The notes: generated by a model not told the origin, from the letters alone. Shown: positions 1-11,233, counted from the stretch's first letter. The stretch is 64,000 bases of DNA from Gammaproteobacteria bacterium 53_120_T64 (GCA_002162815.1 MAAT01000021.1:1-64000); one strand, 5' to 3'. Program-made: numbers and translations.

Positions 1-711
1 CGTCACCGGTACTTCGGCGGTGGGGATTAAATAAAATTCATTGTCGGCGCGCAGCTTAAACAGGTCCTCTTCAAACTTCGGCAATTGACCGGTGCCGTAG
101 AGGGACTCACTGTTCACAATAAAAGGTACATGGACCTCGTTGTAGCCATTGTCCACCGTATGAGTGTTGAGCATAAACTGGATTAAAGCCCGGTGTAATT
201 GCGCTAGCTGGCCGTGCATCACCGCAAAGCGTGAGCCGGTGATTTTTGCCGCCACATCAAAATCAAGCAGACCCAGCTTATCGCCCAAATCGACGTGATC
301 CTGGATTGGGAAAGCAAAGCGACGCGCTTCGCCCCAGCGATTAATTTCAACGTTGTCGTCTTCTGTTTTACCGGCGGGCACCTCGGCATCGGGAATATTG
401 GGGATGCCACTGAGCAGGGTTTCAAGCTCAAGCTGCACACCTTGCAGACTCTTTTCCGCCACCTCGAGATCACTTTTTAACTGATCCACTTCAGCCAGCA
501 GCGGGGCAATATCTTCACCGGCGGCCTTGGCTTTACCAATGTTTTTGGAGCGACTATTGCGCTCGGCCTGCAGGGCCTCGGCATTAATTTGCAGGGATTT
601 ACGCTGGTTTTCAAGGGCTGCTATGGCGGCGACATCGAGAGTAAAGCCACGGACTTGGAGTTGTTCGGCAACGCGCTCGGGTTCAGAGCGGACGGTTTTC
701 GGGTCGAGCAT
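1..711 (-). CDS. serS: Seryl-tRNA synthetase, N-terminal part (cut by window edge)
   Basis: Cytoplasmic class II synthetase that charges tRNA-Ser. The frame opens with ATG at 711 (MLDPKTVRSEPERVAEQL) and stays open for 237 codons to base 1, so the stop lies outside the window. The first ~110 residues form the charged helical arm (ALENQRKSLQ, SKNIGKAKAAGED) that grips the long variable arm of tRNA-Ser. The start of the catalytic domain follows (FAVMHGQLAQLHRALIQFML, then the motif before class II motif 2, EFYLIPTAEVPVT). It is the last gene seen in the leftward run ftsK-lolA-rarA-crcB-serS, a common gammaproteobacterial order. Confidence 0.96.
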   Translation of the reverse strand, partial: MLDPKTVRSEPERVAEQLQVRGFTLDVAAIAALENQRKSLQINAEALQAERNSRSKNIGKAKAAGEDIAPLLAEVDQLKSDLEVAEKSLQGVQLELETLLSGIPNIPDAEVPAGKTEDDNVEINRWGEARRFAFPIQDHVDLGDKLGLLDFDVAAKITGSRFAVMHGQLAQLHRALIQFMLNTHTVDNGYNEVHVPFIVNSESLYGTGQLPKFEEDLFKLRADNEFYLIPTAEVPVT

Positions 712-782
712 GACGGGGTTTTCCTGAGTTTAAATCAACAGTTTTAGATCAACAGTTTAAATCGACGGTATAAATCGAACAG

Positions 783-1154
783 CTAAATAAGGCGTGTAAG
801 CGCAAGCCCGGTGAGCGTGCCGCCAAGGCATAGAAACAAGGTCAGCACGACATACAACAGCGCCAGCGCAAGGTGACCATTTTGCCACAAAGCCAGGGCG
901 TCGAGGGAGAAAGTCGAGTAGGTGGTAAAGGCACCGAGAAAACCGATCATCGCCAGCTCGCGCCACTGGCCGCTGAGCAGGGACTTTTCAACAATGATGA
1001 CATACAACACGCCCATCAGTAGTGAGCCCAGGACATTCACCACTAGGGTCGAGAGAGGGAAACGGCTGCCCTCGACCGGAAAAAGCACGGCGCCAACACC
1101 GTAGCGCCCCATCGCACCCAAGGCACCACCGAGGGCCACGGCTAACCAGGGCAC
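783..1154 (-). CDS. crcB: Fluoride exporter CrcB/FluC
   Basis: Small dual-topology inner-membrane fluoride channel of 123 residues, normal family length. Four hydrophobic segments are visible, along with the family signatures GGALGAMGRY near the N-terminus and GFLGAFTTYSTFS in the third helix, which carries the pore Phe/Ser/Thr residues. It starts with GTG at 1154 inside the end of rarA (13-base overlap), so the two are translationally coupled. No fluoride riboswitch can sit upstream in this arrangement. serS follows 71 bases downstream. Confidence 0.95.
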   Translation of the reverse strand: MPWLAVALGGALGAMGRYGVGAVLFPVEGSRFPLSTLVVNVLGSLLMGVLYVIIVEKSLLSGQWRELAMIGFLGAFTTYSTFSLDALALWQNGHLALALLYVVLTLFLCLGGTLTGLALTRLI

Positions 1155-2521
1155 GGCGGTTTGCCCTTATCGCCATAGCGCTGAATCGAACTGGCCTTAT
1201 TCAAATGGCGCAAATGGCGCAGCTTCTCGGCAATTTTTAATTCCAGGCCACGCTCGACGGGCTGATAATACTGCTTGTCCTGCAGGGCTTCGGGAAAATA
1301 GTTTTCGCCTGCGGCAAAGCCCTCCGGTTCATCGTGGGCGTAGCGGTACTCGGCACCGTAGTCTTGCTCCTTCATCAGCTTGGTGGGCGCATTGCGCAAA
1401 TGCAGGGGCACCTCGTGACTGGGCATGGAACGGACATCTTTCACCACCGCATTAAACGCGCTGTACAGGGCGTTGCTCTTGGCGGCGGCCGCCATATAGG
1501 CGATGGCCTGAGCGATGGCTAGTTCACCCTCGGGGCTGCCGAGGCGCTCCTGCACCTCCCAGGCGTCGAGGGCGATGCGCAGGGCGCGGGGATCGGCATT
1601 GCCGATGTCTTCACTGGCCATACGTACCACGCGGCGCGCGATGTACAGCGGGTCACAACCGCCGTCGATCATTCGCGCATACCAGTACAGTGCGCCATCG
1701 GGAGAGGAACCACGCACCGCTTTATGCAGGGCGGAGATTTGGTCGTAGAAATATTCGCCGCCCTTGTCAAAGCGCCGCGTGTCGGTGGTGATGACCTGCT
1801 CGACCTGGGCGCGCTCGATGACTCTTGCCCCACCCTCTTCGGCCAGTGACACAAAGTCACTGGCAATTTCGAGTAGATTGAGGGACTTGCGGGCATCGCC
1901 GTCGGCCGCGTTAACTAATAGGCTTAGGGCTTCATCACTAAGGCTTAATTTACCGGCGAAGCCACGCTCGGTGTCGAGCAGGGCACGCTGAATAACACCG
2001 ACAATTTGCTCCTTATCTAAGGCCTGTAAAACATAGACCCGGCAGCGAGAGAGCAAGGCGTTATTCAATTCAAAGGAGGGGTTCTCGGTGGTGGCGCCGA
2101 CCAGAACAATGGTGCCATTTTCGACGAAGGGTAAAAAGGCATCCTGCTGGGATTTATTAAAGCGATGCACCTCGTCGACAAATAATATGGTATTGCGCCC
2201 GTACTGTGCCCGTTCCGCCTCGGCCTGCTGGATGGCCGCGCGTATATCTTTGACCCCGGACAAGACCGCCGATATCGACTGAAAGCTGGCATTGGTGGTT
2301 TCGGCAATCAGCCGCGCCAGTGTGGTTTTACCCACCCCCGGCGGCCCCCAGAAAATCATCGAGTGCAGCTTGCCTCCGGCGATGGTATCGCGCAGGGGTT
2401 TGCCCGGCGCCAGTAAGTGTTGCTGACCAAAAAAATCATCGAGCTGGCGCGGTCGCATGCGCGCGGCCAAGGGTTGGTAGGATTCGTCTGCCGCTGACGA
2501 CGAAAACAACGACTCAGTCAT
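1142..2521 (-). CDS. rarA: Replication-associated recombination protein A (RarA/MgsA AAA+ ATPase)
   Basis: Cytoplasmic AAA+ ATPase of the clamp-loader clade that acts at stalled replication forks. The 459 residues include Walker A ([11 protein letters not shown], ~residues 59-69), Walker B ([10 protein letters not shown]), sensor 1 ([12 protein letters not shown]), the arginine finger (LLSRCRVY) and the C-terminal tetramerisation region ([20 protein letters not shown]). It overlaps lolA upstream by 8 bases (ATGACTGA) and crcB downstream by 13. The ftsK-lolA-rarA order matches Escherichia coli and Pseudomonas. Confidence 0.97.
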   Translation of the reverse strand: MTESLFSSSAADESYQPLAARMRPRQLDDFFGQQHLLAPGKPLRDTIAGGKLHSMIFWGPPGVGKTTLARLIAETTNASFQSISAVLSGVKDIRAAIQQAEAERAQYGRNTILFVDEVHRFNKSQQDAFLPFVENGTIVLVGATTENPSFELNNALLSRCRVYVLQALDKEQIVGVIQRALLDTERGFAGKLSLSDEALSLLVNAADGDARKSLNLLEIASDFVSLAEEGGARVIERAQVEQVITTDTRRFDKGGEYFYDQISALHKAVRGSSPDGALYWYARMIDGGCDPLYIARRVVRMASEDIGNADPRALRIALDAWEVQERLGSPEGELAIAQAIAYMAAAAKSNALYSAFNAVVKDVRSMPSHEVPLHLRNAPTKLMKEQDYGAEYRYAHDEPEGFAAGENYFPEALQDKQYYQPVERGLELKIAEKLRHLRHLNKASSIQRYGDKGKPPCPG

Positions 2522-3170
2522 TTTGCAAGATATCGACGCCGGGGGGCGGAATAAAATTGAACAGTGCGTCTATTTGCTCGGCACTTAAGGCCGTATTGCG
2601 CTGGGCATTACTGAGCATAATTTCAGTGCGCTGGGCCAGGGAGTCGACAATTATGATTTGCGTCGGCATTTCACCCGCAAATACCAGCGTAATTTGTTCG
2701 TACAGGCCGGTCGAGGCCAGCGGTTTGAGCACGTAAGAAGTGCCCGCCTCTGAGCTACTCACGCTGACGCTATAGTTTTCTTCCAGCTGGTCGGCCCCGC
2801 CACCAAATAACATCGCTGGCGTATCGGCGACACTTTGCTGGAAGGGGCGAATAATCACTTGTTCTAAATCCGGGTCGTAAAGCCACAGCGTACTGCCGTC
2901 ACTGATCAGCCACTGCTCCATGGGCGGGGCGATAATCCAGCGCAGTTTTCCCGGCCGAGCCACGTACATCTCGCCTTCAGAGTTTTGTATTTGATAGCCG
3001 TCGGCGGAGAAAATGCTCTGACTGAAATCTGCTCGTAAAGTAACGAGTGGCTGCAATAGGGCTTTTAATCGCACAGCGGCGGCGTCATCGGCACGTACTG
3101 CTGGCGACAACAGCAAAGCCAGAACAACACAGAGTGAACCAACAAATCGAGGTACTGAATACTGACGCAT
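2514..3170 (-). CDS. lolA: Outer-membrane lipoprotein carrier protein LolA
   Basis: Periplasmic chaperone that takes lipoproteins from LolCDE to LolB. The chosen ATG at 3170 gives 218 residues with a clear signal peptide (MRQYSVPRFVG...LLLSPAVRA). A longer frame to 3230 would overlap ftsK and place the signal peptide internally. Family features are LVTLRADFSQ, a beta-sheet region with PGKLRWIIAPPMEQWLISDG and the STLWLYDPDLEQV segment. It starts 4 bases after the ftsK stop and overlaps rarA by 8 bases, so the three are probably one transcript. Confidence 0.95.
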   Translation of the reverse strand: MRQYSVPRFVGSLCVVLALLLSPAVRADDAAAVRLKALLQPLVTLRADFSQSIFSADGYQIQNSEGEMYVARPGKLRWIIAPPMEQWLISDGSTLWLYDPDLEQVIIRPFQQSVADTPAMLFGGGADQLEENYSVSVSSSEAGTSYVLKPLASTGLYEQITLVFAGEMPTQIIIVDSLAQRTEIMLSNAQRNTALSAEQIDALFNFIPPPGVDILQND

Positions 3171-3174
3171 CAAA

Positions 3175-5544
3175 TCAAGCCCCACGCTCTGGCACCAGCA
3201 CTTCGCGGCTACCGTTGGTGCCCATGCCACTGACTACGCCTGCGGCTTCCATCGCCTCAATCAAGCGGGCGGCACGGTTGTAGCCTACCCGCAACTTGCG
3301 CTGCACCGAGGAGATCGACGCACGGCGACTGGTCAGTACATAGTCGACGGCTTCATCGTAAAGGGGATCGGCTTCGGCATCGCCACTACCGCCCTCATCA
3401 TTACCATAGCCCGGCACGGGGATGGCACTGGTGGTGGCCTCGTCGGTGATTTGATCAATATATTCCGGTTTACCACGGGCCTTCCAGTCGGCGACGACCC
3501 GGTGAACCTCGTGGTCATCAACAAAGGCGCCGTGCACCCGAGTCGGTACGCTGGTGCCCGAGGGTAAATAGAGCATGTCACCGTGGCCGAGAAGTTGCTC
3601 GGCACCACCCTGGTCGAGAATGGTGCGCGAATCGATTTTTGACGAAACCTGAAAGGCGATACGGGTCGGAACGTTGGCCTTAATCAAGCCGGTAATCACA
3701 TCGACCGAGGGCCGTTGCGTGGCGAGAATCAAGTGGATGCCCGCTGCCCTCGCCTTCTGGGCAATACGGGCGATCAGCTGCTCGACCTTCTTGCCGACGA
3801 TCATCATCATGTCGGCAAACTCGTCGATCACCACCACAATGTAGGGCAGCTTCTGCAGCGCAGGTGCCTCGGTGACCGGCTCAGAAAAAAGCGCGACGTC
3901 CTCATCGGGCTGCCACAGCGGGTCGGTAAGGGGCTCACCGGCTTTTTCGGCCTCCTCCACTTTGCGGTTATAGCCCGCCAGGTTTCTCACCCCCAGCGCC
4001 GCCATTAATTTATAGCGCCGTTCCATTTCACCGACACACCAACGCAGGCCGCTGGCGGCATCGTTCATATCGGTAATCACCGGTGTCAGTAGATGGGGGA
4101 TACCATCGTAAACCGACAGCTCGAGCATTTTCGGGTCGACCAATATCAGTCGCACTTCTTCCGGGGAGGCCTTAAACAACAGGCTAACCAGCATCACATT
4201 GATGCCCACCGACTTACCCGAACCGGTGGTACCCGCCACCAGTAAGTGGGGCATTTTCGCCAGATCGGCAATCACCGGCTCACCGGAGATGTCGTGACCC
4301 AGTGCCATCGACAGCGGCGACTTCGCCTCATCGTAAACCCGCGAGGCCAGCACATCGCCGAGCATCACCATTTCGCGGTGCTCGTTGGGTATCTCGATGC
4401 CGATCACCGACTTACCCGGAATCACCTCGACCACTCGCACGCTGATCACCGCCAGGGAGCGCGCCAGGTCCTTCGACAGGCCACTAATGCGGCTGGCTTT
4501 AATACCCGCAGCAGGCTGTATTTCAAAACGGGTAATCACCGGCCCGGGCAGTACCTCAACCACCTCGGCACCAATACCAAAGTCCTGTAGTTTTAACTCG
4601 AGCAAGCGCGACATGGCCTCGAGGGCATCCCGAGAGAAACCCAAGTTATTATCCTCAGATGCCTGGTCGAGCAAATTTAAAGGCGGTAACGAGCCGTTCG
4701 GCACGTCCGTAAATAATGGCTCCTGCTTTTCCAGCTCGACACGCTTGCTCGGTGCGGGGGCAATAAGGGGCTTAGAGATAACCGGTTCTTTGCGCTTTTC
4801 TAATTTTTTCTTCTGCTGCTGGAACACCTCTGCGCGGGACTTTGACGCGGCCTCGGAGTTGCGTTTATCGCGGCGTTGATCATAAAACTCAACAATTATC
4901 GGCTGTAGCTTGTTATAGACCTGCAAGCAGAAGCGCCCACAGCTATCAACCAGGGCCAGCCATGACAGATCGGTAAATACGGTCACGCCAAACAGGAAGA
5001 TTGCCAGTAATAACAGCGTGCTACCGAGATAACTAAAGGCTGAGGCCGCAGCCTCGCCAACACTACTACCCAATATACCGCCAATGCCGTGGGGCAGGGC
5101 CGACTCACCACCGTGGTGGATTTCCATCAACGCCGTGGCGGAGACCATCACCAACACCAAGCCGATCAGACGCAGGATCAGGGTTACACCGTCAAAGCGG
5201 CTGTCTTCTATCTTGCGCTGCTGAAAGACATTCCAAGCCCGAACCGCGAGCAGCAGGGGGAAGAGGTAGGCCACGTAGCCACTCAGGGAGAAGAAAATAT
5301 CGGCCAGCCAAGCTCCGGCCGGGCCGGCAGCGTTGTGGGTAATGCCCTCGGCACCACCGGTGTAAGAAAAGCTAGCGTCATCTTTTGAGTAGGAGCTAAA
5401 GGCAATCATCAAATAAGCGCAGAGCACAATCCAGCCTATCAAGGCACCCTCTTGGCGCAGCAGCCGTTTGCGCAAAGACATTGTTTCCTGCTCATCGGCA
5501 CTCGTACGCGAACCAGTTTTGCTTTTAGTGGAAGCTTTACTCAA
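3175..5544 (-). CDS. ftsK: DNA translocase FtsK
   Basis: Septal DNA pump that clears chromosome termini and activates XerCD. The 789 residues comprise four N-terminal transmembrane helices (to ~residue 185), a short charged linker (~190-280, KKKLEKRKEP), the RecA-like motor with Walker A (GTTGSGKS, ~residue 436), Walker B (VVVIDEFADMMM) and LATQRPSVDVITG, and a C-terminal winged-helix gamma domain (SSVQRKLRVGYNRAARLIE) that reads KOPS sites. The linker is short, as in Pseudomonas-type FtsK. The gene is divergent from trxB across 198 bases. Confidence 0.97.
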   Translation of the reverse strand: MSKASTKSKTGSRTSADEQETMSLRKRLLRQEGALIGWIVLCAYLMIAFSSYSKDDASFSYTGGAEGITHNAAGPAGAWLADIFFSLSGYVAYLFPLLLAVRAWNVFQQRKIEDSRFDGVTLILRLIGLVLVMVSATALMEIHHGGESALPHGIGGILGSSVGEAAASAFSYLGSTLLLLAIFLFGVTVFTDLSWLALVDSCGRFCLQVYNKLQPIIVEFYDQRRDKRNSEAASKSRAEVFQQQKKKLEKRKEPVISKPLIAPAPSKRVELEKQEPLFTDVPNGSLPPLNLLDQASEDNNLGFSRDALEAMSRLLELKLQDFGIGAEVVEVLPGPVITRFEIQPAAGIKASRISGLSKDLARSLAVISVRVVEVIPGKSVIGIEIPNEHREMVMLGDVLASRVYDEAKSPLSMALGHDISGEPVIADLAKMPHLLVAGTTGSGKSVGINVMLVSLLFKASPEEVRLILVDPKMLELSVYDGIPHLLTPVITDMNDAASGLRWCVGEMERRYKLMAALGVRNLAGYNRKVEEAEKAGEPLTDPLWQPDEDVALFSEPVTEAPALQKLPYIVVVIDEFADMMMIVGKKVEQLIARIAQKARAAGIHLILATQRPSVDVITGLIKANVPTRIAFQVSSKIDSRTILDQGGAEQLLGHGDMLYLPSGTSVPTRVHGAFVDDHEVHRVVADWKARGKPEYIDQITDEATTSAIPVPGYGNDEGGSGDAEADPLYDEAVDYVLTSRRASISSVQRKLRVGYNRAARLIEAMEAAGVVSGMGTNGSREVLVPERGA

Positions 5545-5736
5545 TGTTTTTCTCGTCGCCGGTTGGTCGGTTTAGGTCTGATCTAGTACCTGCCATTCAC
5601 TGTTAAAACAAGCTATTGGGCGGATACAGCTCAGGGCCTATATTACGGGTAAAGCAGTCATCTTGCGTACTTGTTTGGCCTCGCAGGCCAGATTCATTAT
5701 CATAGCGCCCTTTCCCACCCATCTCTTCATTTGTGA

Positions 5737-6690
<954 letters not shown>

Positions 6691-6772
6691 TACCAGCGCC
6701 TGGAGAGCGGGGAGTAGACTTGCGCTTGTGCTATTTCAATTTGAGCCATCTCAAAGGAGCACCTGAAACAAC

Positions 6773-7495
6773 GTGAACCTGCCCCTGCTCGACCCCCTGC
6801 ACCCGGTATTCCCCAACCCCGCCACCGCGCTGGACTACCCCGATGGTTTGCTCGCCGCCGGTGGCAACCTGTCTGTCGCGACCCTGCTCAGCGCCTATCG
6901 CCAGGGCATCTTCCCCTGGTATGAGCGCGGCCAGCCCGTTCTCTGGTGGAGCCCCAACCCGCGCGCCGTTATCATCCCCGAGCAAATCCATATTTCAAAA
7001 AGCTTGGCGAAAACCCTGCGCCGGGGTGGCTACCGCATTACCAGCGACCAGGCCTTCTCAGCCGTTATCACCGCTTGCGCCGAACCCCGCCCCAATCATC
7101 AAGTGGAACCCGGTACCAACCACACCTGGATTAGCAGCGAGATGATCGACGCCTATATCCGTCTCTTCGAGGCCGGCCATGCCCACTCCGTAGAATACTG
7201 GCTCGACGAGCAACTGTGCGGCGGCCTTTACGGCCTGGCCATTGGCAAGGTGTTTTGTGGCGAGTCGATGTTCAGCCGCACCAGCAATGCCTCCAAAATT
7301 ACCTTTAGCCATCTTGCCCGCGGGCTCGATCAAGCGGGCTTTGCCCTCATCGATTGCCAGATCGAAAATGACCACCTCAATTCCCTTGGCGCCCAAGTCA
7401 TGGCCCGCGATGACTTTATTAGCACACTAAGCCAAACCGCTAATATCACAATAGACTGGCCTGCCAGCCTGATTTCTACTAAGGTCAAGACATAA
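6773..7495 (+). CDS. aat: Leucyl/phenylalanyl-tRNA-protein transferase
   Basis: Transfers Leu or Phe from tRNA to N-terminal Lys/Arg of proteins, creating N-degrons read by ClpS. Start is GTG at 6773, preceded by AAAGGAGC. The 240 residues carry the family motifs FPNPATALDYPDGLLAAGG, RQGIFPWY, WWSPNPRAVI, HTWISSEMIDAY and FCGESMFSR. With ate and the clpS-clpA pair within 5 kb, the bacterial N-end-rule pathway is almost wholly encoded here. Confidence 0.97.
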   Translation: MNLPLLDPLHPVFPNPATALDYPDGLLAAGGNLSVATLLSAYRQGIFPWYERGQPVLWWSPNPRAVIIPEQIHISKSLAKTLRRGGYRITSDQAFSAVITACAEPRPNHQVEPGTNHTWISSEMIDAYIRLFEAGHAHSVEYWLDEQLCGGLYGLAIGKVFCGESMFSRTSNASKITFSHLARGLDQAGFALIDCQIENDHLNSLGAQVMARDDFISTLSQTANITIDWPASLISTKVKT

Positions 7496-7573
7496 CGATA
7501 ATGCGCTAAGGCGAATCGCAGCCAGCCCATAGAGCGCATTATTAACCGCAGGCCAATATAGACAGGGCGCGAG

Positions 7574-8293
7574 ATGAGCAGAGATATCACCCCAGATTTG
7601 CATAAGATCCAACTCTATTTGACCGAGGCCCACCCCTGCAGTTATCTCCCCGACAGGAAGGCAACCACCGCCTTTGTCGACCCCAAGCACCCTCTCGATA
7701 CAGAAACCTATAGCCAGCTGTCAACACATGGCTTCAGGCGTAGCGGGCAATACATCTACACGCCTCGCTGTGCCAGCTGTAAATCCTGTATTCCGGTGCG
7801 CGTCCCAACCGCTGGCTTTAAGCCCACGCGCAGCCAAAAACGCTGCCTAAAACGCAATAGCGATATCACTGTAAAGCTGCAAACCAATATTGACCCGGAT
7901 GAACACTACGGTCTCTACCAAAAATATATCGACACCCGCCACAGTGACGGCGACATGTACCCTGCCACTGCTGCTCAGTACAGGGACTTCATCGGCAAGC
8001 CCTGGGACTGCACCCACTTTATCGAATTTAGACTCGACAACACCCTCGTTGCCTGCGCCGTTAGCGACTGGCTCGACGATGGCTTATCCGCCATTTACAC
8101 CTACTACGACCCGGCGCTAGCCACTCGCAGCCTGGGAACCTTCGCGATTCTGCAGCAATTACAACTGGCTCGTCGAGAGAGGCTCGACTATGTCTATCTC
8201 GGCTACTGGATTCGAGACAGCGCCAAAATGAGCTATAAATCAAAATTTCGCCCCAGCGAGCTGTATATAGAAAATCGCTGGCTGAAAATCTGA
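7574..8293 (+). CDS. bpt: Aspartate/glutamate leucyltransferase (arginyltransferase family, Bpt/Ate)
   Basis: Leucyltransferase acting on N-terminal Asp/Glu, the second arm of the bacterial N-end rule. The 239 residues start MSRDITPDLHKIQLYLT. A cysteine cluster (PCSYLPDRKA and RCASCKSC) and the C-terminal GNAT-like half (DGLSAIYTYYDPALATRSLG, YVYLGYWIRDSAKMSYK) are typical. It lies 78 bases after aat and before infA, the conserved order in pseudomonads. Whether it transfers Leu (Bpt) or Arg cannot be decided from the sequence; Bpt is expected in Gammaproteobacteria. Confidence 0.95.
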   Translation: MSRDITPDLHKIQLYLTEAHPCSYLPDRKATTAFVDPKHPLDTETYSQLSTHGFRRSGQYIYTPRCASCKSCIPVRVPTAGFKPTRSQKRCLKRNSDITVKLQTNIDPDEHYGLYQKYIDTRHSDGDMYPATAAQYRDFIGKPWDCTHFIEFRLDNTLVACAVSDWLDDGLSAIYTYYDPALATRSLGTFAILQQLQLARRERLDYVYLGYWIRDSAKMSYKSKFRPSELYIENRWLKI

Positions 8294-8553
8294 CGTCAAA
8301 CCCGCTTCCGTTTTTCGCCTTACTCGCCTCGCGACAAAACCTCAAAACGTTTTCGCCAATGGCCCTGGATCTCAAAAATACGACTGGCCACAACATCAGC
8401 ACCTCGGCCCATGTCCCGCTCACTAAATTTGGCTGGCGGGGCAATAGCATTCCGGGGGAAGTCCCTACGGGATACTTGGCTTTGCCAAGCGTGCATTAAT
8501 AGTGCACAATGCCGGCCCGTTGTTTACGAGCAGAGCTGGAGTCAGACAGTAGT

Positions 8554-8772
8554 ATGGCGAAAGAAGAGCATATCGAAATGGACGGCGAGGTCATTGATAC
8601 CTTGCCCAACACCACATTCCGCGTAAAGCTGGAGAACGGTCATGTCGTGACCGCCCATATTTCCGGAAAAATGCGTAAAAACTATATTCGTATTTTGACC
8701 GGCGATCAGGTGAAGGTTGAGTTGACGCCCTACGACTTGAGTAAAGGCCGGATAACCTATCGGGCACGCTAA
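8554..8772 (+). CDS. infA: Translation initiation factor IF-1
   Basis: OB-fold factor that occupies the ribosomal A site during initiation. The ATG at 8554 gives exactly 72 residues ([13 protein letters not shown]... TYRAR), the universal IF-1 length. A frame extension to 8509 is rejected because of this conservation. Family motifs include [14 protein letters not shown] and [15 protein letters not shown] strong terminator follows immediately. Confidence 0.98.
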   Translation: MAKEEHIEMDGEVIDTLPNTTFRVKLENGHVVTAHISGKMRKNYIRILTGDQVKVELTPYDLSKGRITYRAR

Positions 8773-8783
8773 AAATTCAATAC

Positions 8784-8815
8784 AAAAAAACCGGGCAACT
8801 CGCCCGGTTTTTTTT
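8784..8815. terminator. Bidirectional rho-independent terminator between infA and clpA
   Basis: A perfect 6-bp stem (ccgggc 8791-8796 with gcccgg 8802-8807, loop aactc) is flanked by seven A on the left and eight T on the right. It can end infA on the plus strand and clpA, which converges on it, on the minus strand. Confidence 0.93.
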
Positions 8816-8950
8816 CGCCTCGTTTTCTCTCACCCTACACGACAAGCGCTGATACACGCCATCCTGCACAGTAAGCGCTTATGCTATCGCCCACTTTCAA
8901 GCACAGCCCTCGGCGCTAACGCTCCAATCCGTTCTTGGGGCTTTTAAGGC

Positions 8951-11221
8951 TTACGTCGCGGTGACAATCTCGATGGCAATTTCGCCATCGACCAAGCTCA
9001 CCTTAACCGTGCCACCAGCGCTGGCTAAGTCACCAAACAACACAGCTTCGGCCAGAGGCTTTTTCAGCTTTTCCTGAATCAATCGCGCCATCGGCCGCGC
9101 GCCCATATCTTCATCGTAACCCTGCTCAGCGAGCCACTGGCGGGCATCTTCATCCACTTCCAAGCCAACCGACTTGTCATCGAGCTGAGCCTGCAGTTCC
9201 ACTAAGAACTTATCAACCACGGTGCCAATGACATCGGTGCCCAGAGATTTGAATTGAATAATCGCATCGAGGCGATTGCGAAACTCGGGGGCAAACATCT
9301 TCTTGATGCTTTCCATGCCATCACTGCGGTGGTCCTGATTGGTAAAGCCCATCGAGCTGCGGCTCATTTCACGGGCGCCAGCATTGGTCGTCATAATCAG
9401 GATGACATTGCGGAAATCCGTTTTGCGGCCATTATTGTCGGTCAGGGTGCCGTGATCCATCACCTGCAGAAGCAGGTTAAAGACATCGGGATGGGCTTTT
9501 TCAATTTCATCGAGCAAGACCACACAGTGGGGATGTTGATTCACCGCGTCGGTCAGCAGACCACCCTGATCAAAACCGACATAACCAGGAGGCGCACCAA
9601 TAAGCCGCGACACCGTGTGGCGCTCCATATACTCGGACATATCAAAGCGCTGTAATTCAACACCCAAGGTCAGTGCCAATTGCTTGGAGACCTCGGTTTT
9701 ACCGACACCCGTTGGCCCGGCAAACAGAAAGGAGCCAATCGGCTTACTGGCCTCGCGCAGGCCGGCACGGGCCAACTTGATGGCCGAATCGAGGGAATCA
9801 ATAGCCTCATCCTGCCCAAAGACCACACGCTTGAGTTTGTCGCCAAGATTGCGCAGCTGTTCTTTATCGGAGGAGGACACGCTTTTGGCCGGGATACGCG
9901 CAATTTTAGCAACGGTATTTTCAACATCGACCACGCCAATGGTTTTTTTACGTTTTGAGGGCGGCTGCAGCTGCTGGAAGGCACCCGCCTCGTCGAGTAC
10001 ATCAATGGCCTTATCGGGCAGAAAGCGATCGGTAATATATTTCGCCGATAACTCCGCCGCTGCTTTCAGCGCACCCTGGGTGTAACGCAGGCCATGGTGT
10101 TCTTCAAAGCGCGACTTCAGACCTTTAAGAATATCCACCGTCTCGGCCACCGAGGGCTCGGGAACATCAACCTTTTGAAAGCGGCGAGACAGGGCTCTGT
10201 CTTTATCGAAAATGCCCCGGTATTCCTGATAGGTGGTCGAGCCAATACAGCGCAACTTGCCTGAAGTCAGCAGCGGCTTTAGCAGATTGGAGGCATCCAT
10301 CACCCCACCCGATGCCGCACCCGCGCCAATAATGGTATGAATTTCATCGATAAACAGAATCGCGTGCTCTTCATCTTTTAATTCAGCGAGCAGACCCTTA
10401 AAGCGTTTTTCAAAGTCACCCCGATACTTGGTGCCGGCCAGTAGAGCGCCCATATCGAGGGAATAAATCACACTATTGGCTAGCGGTTCGGCAGCCTTAC
10501 CCTCGACTATAAGCTTTGCAAGGCCCTCGGCAATCGCCGTCTTACCGACGCCGGACTCACCTACCAGCAGGGCATTGTTCTTACGGCGGCGCAACAGAAT
10601 TTGTCCGACACGCTCCAGCTCAGCACTGCGACCCACTAAGGGGTCGATATAGCCCTGTTCGGCCTGATGATTCAGGTTGCTACTAAATTGCTCCAGCAGG
10701 GTCGCCTCCGGGGCAGCACTCTCTCCAGCCGCAGCGTCGGCGTTGGCCGGGTTCTCTTCCTCGTGCTGGCGCTCAGCTTGATTGGCGTATTTGGCGATGC
10801 CGTGGGAAATATAATTGACCAGATCAATGCGTGAAATATTCTGCAAGCGCAAAAAGTAAACCGCCTGGCTTTCCTGCTCGCTGAAAATCGCCACCAAAAC
10901 ATTTTCGCCCTGTACTTCATTTTTCCCGGACGACTGCACATGGAAAATTGCGCGCTGAATAACGCGCTGAAACCCCAGGGTCGGCTGGGTTTCCCTGAGT
11001 TCTCCGCCCTCCGGTAACAGTGGCGTAGTGGAGTCTATAAACTCGCTCAAATCATTGCGCAGCACATCGATGTCGGCACCACAGGCATGCAGCGCCTCAA
11101 CAGCGGAACCGTTATCGAGTAATGCCAGCAAAAGATGTTCGACAGTGACAAATTCATGGCGTTTGGTATTTGCACCCTGAAAGGTCGTATTCAAGGTGCT
11201 TTCTAAATCTCGGCTCAACAT
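8951..11221 (-). CDS. clpA: ATP-dependent Clp protease ATP-binding subunit ClpA
   Basis: AAA+ unfoldase feeding ClpP. The 756 residues consist of an N-terminal double Clp repeat (MLSRDLESTLN, HEFVTVEHLLLALL), a first AAA module with Walker A GESGVGKTA and Walker B ILFIDEIHT, and a second with GPTGVGKTE and VVLLDEIEKAHPD. The linker contains an IGV-like loop preceding VDVENTVAKIARIP. The gene starts 12 bases after clpS, which supplies its N-degron adaptor. Confidence 0.97.
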   Translation of the reverse strand: MLSRDLESTLNTTFQGANTKRHEFVTVEHLLLALLDNGSAVEALHACGADIDVLRNDLSEFIDSTTPLLPEGGELRETQPTLGFQRVIQRAIFHVQSSGKNEVQGENVLVAIFSEQESQAVYFLRLQNISRIDLVNYISHGIAKYANQAERQHEEENPANADAAAGESAAPEATLLEQFSSNLNHQAEQGYIDPLVGRSAELERVGQILLRRRKNNALLVGESGVGKTAIAEGLAKLIVEGKAAEPLANSVIYSLDMGALLAGTKYRGDFEKRFKGLLAELKDEEHAILFIDEIHTIIGAGAASGGVMDASNLLKPLLTSGKLRCIGSTTYQEYRGIFDKDRALSRRFQKVDVPEPSVAETVDILKGLKSRFEEHHGLRYTQGALKAAAELSAKYITDRFLPDKAIDVLDEAGAFQQLQPPSKRKKTIGVVDVENTVAKIARIPAKSVSSSDKEQLRNLGDKLKRVVFGQDEAIDSLDSAIKLARAGLREASKPIGSFLFAGPTGVGKTEVSKQLALTLGVELQRFDMSEYMERHTVSRLIGAPPGYVGFDQGGLLTDAVNQHPHCVVLLDEIEKAHPDVFNLLLQVMDHGTLTDNNGRKTDFRNVILIMTTNAGAREMSRSSMGFTNQDHRSDGMESIKKMFAPEFRNRLDAIIQFKSLGTDVIGTVVDKFLVELQAQLDDKSVGLEVDEDARQWLAEQGYDEDMGARPMARLIQEKLKKPLAEAVLFGDLASAGGTVKVSLVDGEIAIEIVTAT

Positions 11222-11233
11222 AGGCTACTCCCG

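Noticed and set aside
783-1154. Fluoride riboswitch for crcB
   Set aside because: crcB starts inside rarA with a 13-base overlap, leaving no leader for a riboswitch.
4385-4879. 164-codon plus-strand frame
   Set aside because: Entirely antisense to ftsK; no ribosome site and biased composition.
9254-10085. Plus-strand frames of 133 and 156 codons
   Set aside because: Antisense shadows of clpA produced by high-GC third positions.
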